Of a DNA stretch of 64,000 nucleotides, positions 56,300 through 64,000 are shown one piece after another (the first letter of the stretch is position 1; every line of letters begins with the position of its first letter). The stretch covers positions 37,213,453 to 37,277,452 of the forward strand of contig JAOANR010000014.1 of NCBI GenBank assembly GCA_030278955.1, given 5' to 3'. The stretch comes from Hygrophila difformis (lineage: Eukaryota; Streptophyta; Magnoliopsida; Lamiales; Acanthaceae). A program made the position numbers and the translations under genes. Under the pieces are notes generated by a model. That model saw only the letters and a program-made list of their open reading frames with translations, was not told the origin of the DNA and ran no database searches.

Positions 56300-57380
56300 C
56301 ACGCCCTATCTACATTGCTGGCTGGTAGCTTCGACATTTTCTAGACTCACATAATGATCAGACTCTTACGCCGCGACAATATGCTGTGACCGTGTGCATA
56401 TTATTTTACTTGGTGGGAATGGAAAGATTCGGCATGGTTTGCCTGAAGGAATTAAGAAGTGCATGGTCGGAGCTTGTTGAGAATGTGCAGCCCGGGATGT
56501 GCCGCGGTATGTGTGCCCCCAATGCCTTTCGCACGAACATTGTGGGCATTTCTACCACTACATGGCAAGAAGGGCATGGGTTCATATATTTTTTTTTTTA
56601 TCTAATACAGCGATGGAGCCTCACATGGTAGTGGAGAAAGACATCCAAAATGACGAGCTCGCAAGACCTCAAACGACTCTAATATGCGTAAAGGTGTGTG
56701 TCCGATTGTTCGTTGACTAATGGGCATTAAAACAAGCCTTGTAGGCGTTTTAGAAGCAGATTCTTGGAATCTTACAGCACAAAGCTTGAAGCATCAGCTA
56801 CGTGAGAAGGAGAAATTTCTGTTGTCGTGCTTCCAAAAATTTTCGTAGCTGACTACAGAAATTTCTCCTTCTCATATAGCTGATGCTTCAAGCTTTGTGC
56901 TGTAAGATTCCAAAAATCAGCTTCTAAAACTCCTACAAAGCTTGTTTTACTGCCCATTGGCCAACAAACAATCGGCCACGCAGCTTTACGCATATTAGAG
57001 TCGTTCGAGATCTTGCGAGCTCGTCATTCTGGATGCCTTTCTCCACTACCATGTGAGGCTCCATCGCTGTATTAGATAAAAAATATGAACCCATGCCCTT
57101 CTTGCCATGTAGTGGTAGAAATGCCCACAATGTTCGTGGGAAAGGCATTGGGGGCACACATACTGCGGCACAAACCGGGCTGCACATTCTCAACACTCTC
57201 CGACCATGCACTTTTTAATTCCTTCCGGCAATAAATGTCGGATCATATCATTCCCACCAGGTAGAAGCTAAAACGCGCCTTGGCACAGTATCCTGCCGCG
57301 AGCCCGGAGTACTGATCATTATGCGTGCCAAGAATATGCCGTAACAGCCAGCCAGCCTGCTCTCACGACGATATAAATAG
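56300..57380. repeat. Inverted repeat A: ~0.5-kb arms, near-palindrome
   Basis: Left arm about 56300-56838, right arm about 56845-57380, loop of a few bases. The inner 430 bases of each arm match at roughly 93 percent by eye (for example AATGCCTTTC.CACGAACATT and TGGAGCCTCACATGGTAGTGG). The outer parts are more diverged. Transcription through it in either direction would give one long hairpin RNA. I do not recognise the origin of the arm sequence; short reading frames in it show no known domain. Confidence 0.9.
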
Positions 57381-57384
57381 GTAG

Positions 57385-58170
57385 CATGAAAGTCGGGATT
57401 TCTGTTTGTGATGTTGCGGCCTCTCTAGATGCAGGAGGCTATGTTAGAAACATGCAACGTTGGCACATGCCTGGGACGAGGCACAACAAATAGTCGGGCA
57501 GCATCGGTATGTGGAAGCATGCACCCAGAATGATGTTTCTGAAAATACATAGATGAAAACAATCGTTAGTATTTTATCCAGTTTAGCTTGTGCACATTTG
57601 TCTTGCTATGATCATCTCTGTAAATGGTTTTGTTTGCGTAAAGCATCAGGAACCACGCTGCCCTGAACTCTCCGTAATGTGTTCAAACAAACACTAATTT
57701 TTTGTTGGAATGAGGTTTTCCAGATAGGATAACATACAGTATCTAGTCTTGAGTTTGTGAAGCACTAATAATTATCCCATATTGTTGCTCACAAAACTCG
57801 AGGCCGAAGAGCGTATGTTATCCTCTCTGGAAATCCCATTCCAACAAAAAATTAGTGTTATTTTGAACACATTACGGAGAGTACAGGACATCACAGTTGC
57901 TGATGCTTTACACAAATAAAACCAGTTACCGCGATTATCAAAGGAAGAGAGATGTATACAAGGTAACCTGGCTAAAAATTATTGATTGTTTCAGGCTGTA
58001 TGAGTCAGAAACGACATGCTGGATTGCATGGTTGCACATACCGATGCCGGCCGAGTATGTGTTGTGCCATACTTAGAGTTGTGCGAACGTTGTGTGCTTA
58101 CAACACAATCTTCCCGCATTTAGTAGATGCAGCAATATCACATACAGTTTTCTCGGTCGGGTACAGAACA
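57385..58170. repeat. Inverted repeat B: ~385-bp arms
   Basis: Left arm about 57385-57770, right arm about 57785-58170. The inner part is well conserved (CACTAATTTTTTGTTGGAAT against its complement, GTAATGTGTTC). The outer part is near 70 percent (CACATACCGATGC, GTTGTGCC). It directly follows inverted repeat A. The origin is not recognised. Confidence 0.8.
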
Positions 58171-58254
58171 ACTCCGCGCATGATCATGATTAGGCCTGTT
58201 CAAGAAGGTAAGGCCTATTACGAGAACGAGGCCAACTGTACGGAAATACTTAGG

Positions 58255-58333
58255 TCGACCCATACAAGACTCCTGAATGCCCGCGCCAAGCGGGAAGACC
58301 AAGAACGACGAGGCTTCGATCGGCAGTGGATTG
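58255..58333 (+). repeat. Duplicated fragment of the MULE-2 transposase third exon
   Basis: About 79 bases (ACTCCTGAATGCCCGCGCCAAG and onward to GATCGGCAGTGGA) nearly match 55717-55793 in the transposase third exon, at the start of its zinc-knuckle region. It abuts the CLASSY-like hairpin at 58335, so transposase and host-gene fragments are fused here. Confidence 0.88.
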
Positions 58334-58338
58334 TCATC

Positions 58339-59075
58339 CTTCTTGTCTATCTTCTCATTCATGGATTTTGCTCCTGTCAACTTCTCAAACAAGCTGTAGC
58401 TGATTCCCAAAATGCTACTCTCTGTGTTCCATGAGTCTAATTTCACGATTCGAATCGTGTCCTTGTTCCCTGTCTGCCCCCAGTTAGAAGTTGGAGACCC
58501 AGGTTGTTCTCCTTGCCTGACAGTTCCATACTATTGAGGTTATGGAAAAAGAAATTAACTTTCCATTTTTTGAACTCTTCTTCCCAAGTGAGAAGCATGT
58601 TGGCTGGGGCTATAATTGCAGGCTGACAGTTTGGAAACTTTTTTACGTAGGTTTCAATGAATATGATGGTTAAACGAGTTTTCCCCGTCCCTGGAGTATT
58701 TCCCATACTAATGGAAACCCGTTTAACCATTGTATTCATTGAAACCTACTTAAGAAAGTTTCCAAACTGTCGGCCTGCAATTATAGCCCCAGCCAACATG
58801 CTTCTCACTTGGGAAGAAGATTTCAAAGAATGGAAAGTTAATTTCTTTTTCCATAACCTCAATAGTATGGAACTGTCAGGCAAGGAGAACAGCCTGGGTC
58901 TCCAACTTCTAACTGGGGGCAGACAAGGGAACAAGGACACGATTCGAATGGTGAAATTATACTCATGGAACACAGAGAGTAGCATTTTGGGAATCAGCTA
59001 CAGCTTGTTTGAGAAGTTGACAGGAGCAAAATCCATGAATGAGAAGAGAGGCAAGAAGGATGACAATGTGATCAT
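58339..59075. repeat. Inverted repeat C: hairpin of a captured CLASSY1/2-like SNF2 gene fragment
   Basis: Left arm (minus, coding from about 58725 down to 58339) and right arm (plus, about 58712-59075) encode the same protein stretch head to head. Each arm is about 360 bases at roughly 95 percent identity, with a spacer of about 25 bases. The minus-strand reading includes a P-loop (NTPGTGKTRLTI), and both arms include AIIAPANMLLTWEE, KWKVNFFFHNLNSMELSGKE and SSILGISYSLFEKLTGAKS. I recognise this pattern as the SNF2 ATPase lobe 1 of CLASSY1/2 (PGTGKTRLTI, LLTWEEEFKKW, RMVKLYSW, SILGISY). The left arm has a one-base deletion near 58477, while the right arm is open throughout. No exon-intron junction is visible, so it could derive from a single exon. 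Confidence 0.88.
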
Positions 59076-59362
59076 GAAATACAGATATGTCTGCATTTGA
59101 ACAAGCCATAGAGGGCAATCTAGAACTTCCGAGCCATGCTATAGACGTTGGGAAAAAAAAAAGAATGGTAGGCTTGTCAATTTATGTAGTAAGAAACAGT
59201 ATCTACATCTCCCAACGGAGTAACGAAAAATCTGAAAGGAACAGATTGCATACAAAAAAAAAAAGGAAAAATAACGGATCTACTATATGAAAGAAACAAT
59301 ATCTACACCCTAAATACATAGATATATATATGTACGGTGGAAAGGGGTATCACTCATCATGC
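59076..59362. other. Spacer between hairpin C and the Ulp1 gene
   Basis: AT-rich with A runs near 59152 and 59252. Likely 3' flank of the minus-strand protease gene. No feature supported. Confidence 0.5.
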
Positions 59363-61627
59363 TCAATCTCGTACTGTGTGGGGGGGGGGGGGGGGGTCAG
59401 GCAGTCTGTAAATAGGTCCCCCTTTGACGTCCTGACTGAACTTCCGTACTCTAAATGCCTGCATCTCTCTCGTTACTGCGCTGTTGAGGCGGAAGGTACT
59501 TGTGTCGGGGAAGCGTCCCGACGCGATCGCGGCCGAAGTCAATATAATAAGAACACCACATGAGGAGGCGTCATGCTGCTTGAAGACGGTCTCGGCGGCC
59601 GGCAGTGAGATGGACCAGCGATCTGAGCGCAGATCGGGCCGATGCAGGTAGTATCCTGAATGCTCGAGCAATGCTGGCAAGATGCGCTGGAGTAGACCTA
59701 GGTCTTCGAAACGGGCGCTCAATATATCCTCCTTCTCAGGCAAGTACGCATCCTTGGGCGTGCATACAGAATCGTGGAAGTATATCGTATGGGTTTCCAA
59801 TTGGATCCGTACGATGGCCCAGTGCTGACGTATGTGCCAGGGGCATATGAGCTGATATAAACACAAGACCCGTAAACATGAGAACTAGGATATGGAGTCG
59901 GCGTAACGTAAATAACGGATCTACTAACCTCGTCCAACTCCGCCCAATGTGCAGTCGAACCCCACTGGGGTTGTGCCCCAACAACGTACTGCGACATCGA
60001 AGCAATGATGCCTTCATCAAATATGGGTAACTTCAACTTGCTGTCCCAGTAGTCTCGCAGGAGCCCTGTCTGTTTAAAAGAAGGATTATAAAATGAAAAT
60101 TAGTGTCACAATTAATATATAAAATGAAAACCCCATTAATTTTGGGAAATACTTAGGCAAGTTTTTGAAAATGATCAAATTGGCTAAACTGAAAAAACAT
60201 AAATGCCTAAACCATCTTTATTTTTTTTAATCGAATTAAAATTGGGAGGAAAATAAAATTTATAAAAATTAATTAATACTTTTAAAGTTAATGAGAATTA
60301 AATTATTTTTTGAAAGGGTACTTTGGCGTTCTTTATCTATTTGTTTTGACCAAGTTTATCCTTTACGATATTCTAGACTCGCTGTATCCTTTATGTTTTT
60401 TAAATTTAGTGAAATTGCCCATTTTGTCATTAATTATAACACTTAAATGATAAAAATACTAATTCACTTGAAGTTACGAAACATAAACGACTAAACATAC
60501 ATACTTACCATAAATCTACAATCCATAATGGCATACGGGCCCCTCTCCGATCGTGGCCTGCACTGCACGTCGGATGGCTTGAACTGCAAAATACCCAGGT
60601 ATGCATCTATGTGCTGCAACGTATAGAGATAATTCATTTTCTTTACATACATATACATAACGCATAATCGAAGTATTTAAATGAGCACTCACGCTGTCTT
60701 GAAGAAATACCCCATCCGTACACCATTCCTTAAACCATTCGGGACCAACAGCTTCCGTGGTGCCGACGTCAAGCCTGTGCATAAATGACATCCCAACCTT
60801 GTTACTAATGATTTATAAAATTTGTACGATTGGATGGTTCGGATTGCATAAACATACAAGTAATCGCCAGACTTTAAGTATGTCCTGAACGCATCGAGCT
60901 GCTTATTGGCCCGCGGCCTGGTAAGTCGCATGAATGGACTGCGACACCGATGTGCGAGCTGCCCGTTCCTTTTGGTCCGGAAGGGGACCGGGTCTGGATG
61001 TTGTGCGCTTCTCACCAATACCACTCGATCACCGTCCTCGTCAGGCTCTATAAAGTTTGCCGCCCGGGATATCCGAGCTACATACAACAAGGGAATTACA
61101 AGAATTCATACCAATAAGTAATTTATGAAAAATCAATGAAGGCTCATAATGTACGTAAATTTGAACAAACCCTGTATCGGTGTACAATCCTCGCGATCCC
61201 CTGTGCCGGTCTCCTGCGGCATTACAGGGTCCGGGACATCACGGTGCTCGACATATGTAACGTGGGGAGCGCATCCTTTGTCCGTCGGGGCCGCGGGATC
61301 CGCCGGCCCGCGGCTGTCCGTATGTACCCCTGTCATAGATGCGAAAAAAGAAGTACGTAAGAACACTATAATTCATGCAAGGACAACATAAATAAAAGAA
61401 ATAGAATATCCAACTAGGTGTTGATAGAGAATTATTGTATTCCTAGTACCAGTCTCAACATCAGCACCCGTGCTGCAGTCTGCATCCGCCGCTCGTTCGG
61501 CGGGGTCCGCACGTGGCATGGGAGCCAAGTCAACAGCCTTGACCATCCCGGAAGGACCCTGCTCGAAACAGCGTGCCAAGAGATTCCTGACTGCTATTAC
61601 CAAAGTGCTATCCGAGGAATCAGACAA
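59363..61627 (-). CDS. Ulp1-like C48 SUMO-type cysteine protease carried by MULE-2, intact
   Basis: Seven exons: 61627-61450, 61329-61171, 61077-60858, 60774-60693, 60613-60509, 60069-59929, 59851-59363. All phases close to 457 residues. The protease domain is in the C-terminal half: WFKEWCTDGVFLQD, then HIDAYLGILQF and RGPYAIMDCRFM, the usual Ulp1 helix and strand. The catalytic His is in RQHWAIVRI, Asp in YFHDS, and Gln and Cys in KQHDASSCGV. The C-terminus is a short Pro run next to a poly-G stretch at 59381-59395, where length errors are possible. Proteases of this kind release SUMO from proteins. In plant MULEs (Kaonashi in Arabidopsis, CUMULE in cucurbits) captured Ulp1-like genes are common, with unknown roles. 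It converges on the broken transposase. I infer that it was captured and has stayed under constraint longer than the transposase. Confidence 0.82.
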
Positions 61628-61919
61628 ATGGGAACAGTCCAGAGACCGAGCAGATCAAGTCAAGGGAAGCACTGTGATTAAATGGGAGCAGACAGACCCG
61701 GGATCCAGTAACGTGGATCCCACCTTGCAGAACTGAACCCGAAACAAAATGACCTCCGGATGCAAAGACAGATGAAATCAGCATAAAGAGGTCAACACGA
61801 AGGTCCACGGTCAACGCCGGAACAGTGGTGGCCAGTGGACCCAGTCGGACGCAAGGTGGTCGGAGTCAGAAAGGACTTGGTTCGAACCATGGTGGATCAA
61901 TTCGGGAAAAGGTGGCTCG

Positions 61920-62375
61920 ATGCGAATTAACCAATTCGAATTAGGCAATTCGGTCTAAACCGGATTGCCTTGAACAGATCGCACCAACTCACCATGCCTT
62001 AGAAGAATTCTGGAAGACTTGCAATTCGAATTGTGCAATTCGGTCTAAACCGAATTGCCCCCATTATTTCGAATTGCAAGGATAGACCGAATTGGGAATA
62101 TCTGCCTTTGAAGGAATTGGAGGACACATCAATTCGAATTGAAGGAATTGCAAGGATAGACCGAATTGCAAGGATAGACCGAATTGCCTCAGTAGACCGA
62201 ATTGCCTCAAAGAGACCGAATTGCTTCTGGATTCCGAATTGGCGTACTAGACCGAATTGGCCATGGATTTCGAATTGCTCCAATATTTCGAATTGCTTGT
62301 TTTGGCATTCTATTTTTGCTTAAGACATCAATTCGGTCTTTTCCCTATGTAAACCGAATTGATGATTATAGACCG
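61920..62375. repeat. CCGAATTG-type motif array in the U3 region
   Basis: About fifteen copies of GACCGAATTG, CGAATTG or its complement CAATTCG are packed into 450 bases, in both orientations. Some are spaced at 15-20 bases (GGATAGACCGAATTGCAA repeats near 62150-62180). Two more related motifs occur in the leader near 63666 and 63700. They are likely short enhancer-like units. Confidence 0.85.
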
Positions 62376-62450
62376 AACTGTTTGGTAATTTGGATTAGTT
62401 TTATTATTTTCCTTGTTTAGGGCTTGTATTAGGGTTAGGGTTTTGGCCAC

Positions 62451-62462
62451 CTATATATATAG
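62451..62462 (+). promoter_or_regulatory. TATA box of the LTR element
   Basis: CTATATATATAG just before a GC-richer stretch and some 320 bases upstream of the primer binding site. This is the expected place for an LTR promoter. Confidence 0.7.
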
Positions 62463-62780
62463 TGGCCTCCCCTCACTTTTGCAGCCACTTTTGATTATTG
62501 AATGAAATTACTCTTCTTTTCAAAAGTCACTAACCGAGAGACAAATTCTCTCAAATTCATGGATTTGATCCAAACTTGGCTTCGGCTATCAATCGAGCTT
62601 GAGACACCTCGATCGATTATCACTTTGAAGGATTGAAAGGAGGAAGGGGGTCACCATATTGGAGGGGTTGGTTGTCTTCAAATTCCTATCCATTCATAGT
62701 GAAGTCTCTTTATCTTGTTCTTGTTGTTTTTCCCTTATTTGCCTATAGTATTCAATCGATCCGTGGCAGTTTATAAATTT

Positions 62781-62792
62781 TGGTATCAGAGC
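62781..62792 (+). promoter_or_regulatory. Primer binding site (initiator Met tRNA)
   Basis: TGGTATCAGAGC, the same site as in the copia element but on the plus strand. It marks the end of the 5' LTR just upstream. Confidence 0.85.
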
Positions 62793-63116
62793 ATTTGTTG
62801 AATCTATAGGTTTAGAAAATCCAAAAATATTTTGTTCTTCCATTTTCTCCTTTTCGGAGTTACTGTCCATTGGGATCCGTGCCTGAAAACTTGGAATTCT
62901 TGCAATCTGATTAAAGATTTGGATTCCTTGTGTTCTGGTCATGAATCTACATATGTGGATCATCAAATTTGGCCAAGTATTGAGGGAGATGTGCTTGTTT
63001 CAAGTTTTCCAATGTTCTTGAGTGTTCTTGGTAAAAAATCATATTTCTAGCAACTTTTGCTCTTTGATTTTCATAATTTCTTGTTTTTGTGTTTTTAGTC
63101 TATTACTTCTCATTGT

Positions 63117-63545
63117 GTGGATATTGCACTTGCCCATTGCTTTGTGATTAAGGTTTGCAAGATTGACCAACTAGTGCTTCCATTTGCATCGGTTTTTGAC
63201 AATCTGAACATTTTGGTTGAAGGAGACCTTGATCAATCTGACCTGCTATATTTTGGGGAGCCTTTTCTACCATTTTTGGGTGTTAGCTGTCATTTGGAAG
63301 TGGTTTGGAGGCAATCCGAGTTCATTTGGGGGTCGAAATCGCAAAAACCAAATTACTGCCTGTGTGTGTTCGCGAGTGCACTGACTTTGAGTGTTCATTT
63401 GAATTTGAAGATCTTCATCAAAATTGATGAATCCTATATGAACAGAAAGATCTTCAAGTTAGCTTTAAGAGGGTTTTTGAATCAATCCGTTTGGATAAGA
63501 ATTGAGGGTGTTATGGTCATTTTGGTGGAGTGTGGCAAAAACTGA
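63117..63545 (+). other. Open stretch of 142 codons in the retrotransposon leader
   Basis: No gag motif is recognisable. It contains an FGEPFLPFLGVSCHLEVV segment and several aromatic-rich stretches. It may be part of a long untranslated leader that happens to be open, or an early coding exon. I do not assign a function. Confidence 0.35.
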
Positions 63546-63851
63546 ACAAGGACGAAAGGACGAGCGCGTGTGGGTGCGTGTGTGGTCCAAAAAGGGTGAT
63601 TCTTGTGCCCAAAGTTTCCTAATTCGATATGGTTTACACTATTAAAGTTTGGATACCAATTGGTTCGGTCTATTGAGAGCGAATTGCCATATAAAACCGA
63701 ACCTTGCGAAACCGAATTTCAGCAACACCAACATTTTCACCAAGTGTTGGGAAATATTTGTGAGAAGGTTTTGGGCACCAACTTCAACACACACCATCAT
63801 ACATTACCTATATATCCAAACATTCCATACCCTATACCTTTGAGTATTTAC

Positions 63852-63978
63852 AATAAAGTGGATATTGGACTGGCACATCTGTGAAACCTAGCCCTTGAAG
63901 CCACTTGAGCAGTTTTGTAATAAAGTGGATATTGGACTGGCACATTTGTGAAACCTAGCCCTTGAAGCCATTTGAGTA
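63852..63978 (+). repeat. 67-bp tandem duplication
   Basis: AATAAAGTGGATATTGGACT and about 47 following bases (through GAAACCTAGCCCTTGAAGCCA) start at 63852 and again at 63919 with very few differences. Confidence 0.9.
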
Positions 63979-64000
63979 AATCAAGGAAATTTTCTGAGTG

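Larger units (their letters stand above)
61640..64000 (+). mobile_element. 5' part of an LTR retrotransposon, runs off the window
   Basis: The order is U3 (many CCGAATTG motifs, 61920-62370), TATA box (62451-62462), a putative R/U5, the primer binding site at 62781, and a long leader. The left LTR boundary is not fixed: no matching 3' LTR is in the window, and the TG start must be somewhere above 61640. Gag and pol are not in view, so Ty1/copia and Ty3/gypsy cannot be told apart. Confidence 0.75.

Noticed and set aside
59381..59395. Run of G as a regulatory G-quadruplex
   Set aside because: It lies in the last codons of the minus-strand protease gene (poly-Pro) and is also prone to sequencing error.
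59736..60020. Frameshift in the Ulp1 gene just before the catalytic His
   Set aside because: An apparent frame change disappears when the splice acceptor TATATCAG before 59851 is used; phases then agree.

Overview
This window is nuclear DNA from a flowering plant, most likely a eudicot. The evidence is many short exons with GT..AG introns, long AT-rich spacers, plant-specific families (SAUR, class I TCP, RLCK-VII kinase, TRFL Myb, ABCG24/28-type transporter, MOM1-like silencing protein), and a heavy load of plant transposons. The species cannot be named from the sequence. All exon models were read by eye from splice sites and reading phase.

Layout. 1-225: 3' end of a LINE (minus). 677-5797: a degraded, internally deleted Mutator-like element (MULE-1) with diverged terminal inverted repeats. 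About 6000-23254 (plus): a MOM1-like gene. One intron holds a complete 8,643-bp Sirevirus-type Ty1/copia element (8514-17156, minus) with LTRs that look identical. Another intron holds a Stowaway MITE. The 3' end carries an internal exon block repeated four times, and unit 1 of that block has a 140-bp solo LTR and a frameshift. 24684-25073: SAUR (minus). 28003-32230: TRFL-type Myb gene (minus). 33303-39397: a 14-exon ABCG half-transporter gene (minus), every splice phase closing. 41781-43513: PCRK-like receptor-like cytoplasmic kinase (plus). 45062-45679: class I TCP (minus). 46386-46652: Stowaway MITE. 46710-50136: 5'-truncated LINE (minus) with a FADE reverse-transcriptase box.

About 50280-61640 is a second, large Mutator-like region (MULE-2). 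A transposase gene (plus, exons from 51832 to 56039, broken by two frameshifts and a stop) converges on a seven-exon Ulp1-like C48 cysteine protease gene (minus, 61627-59363), whose frame closes perfectly and whose catalytic residues are all present. Between them lie three successive long inverted repeats. The third (about 58339-59075) is a head-to-head hairpin of a captured host gene fragment that I recognise as the SNF2 ATPase domain of CLASSY1/2, a Pol IV/RNA-directed DNA methylation factor. This is the most exciting feature here: a transposon that carries a potential hairpin-RNA source against a host silencing component, plus an intact SUMO-type protease.

About 61640-64000 is the 5' part of another LTR retrotransposon (plus). 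It shows a U3 packed with a CCGAATTG-type motif, a TATA box, an initiator-Met-tRNA primer binding site at 62781, and a leader that runs off the window.

How the parts work together: the host genes are single-copy-looking and unrelated in function. The recurring theme is genome defence versus transposons: a silencing gene (MOM1-like) invaded by several elements, and an element carrying a hairpin of another silencing gene.
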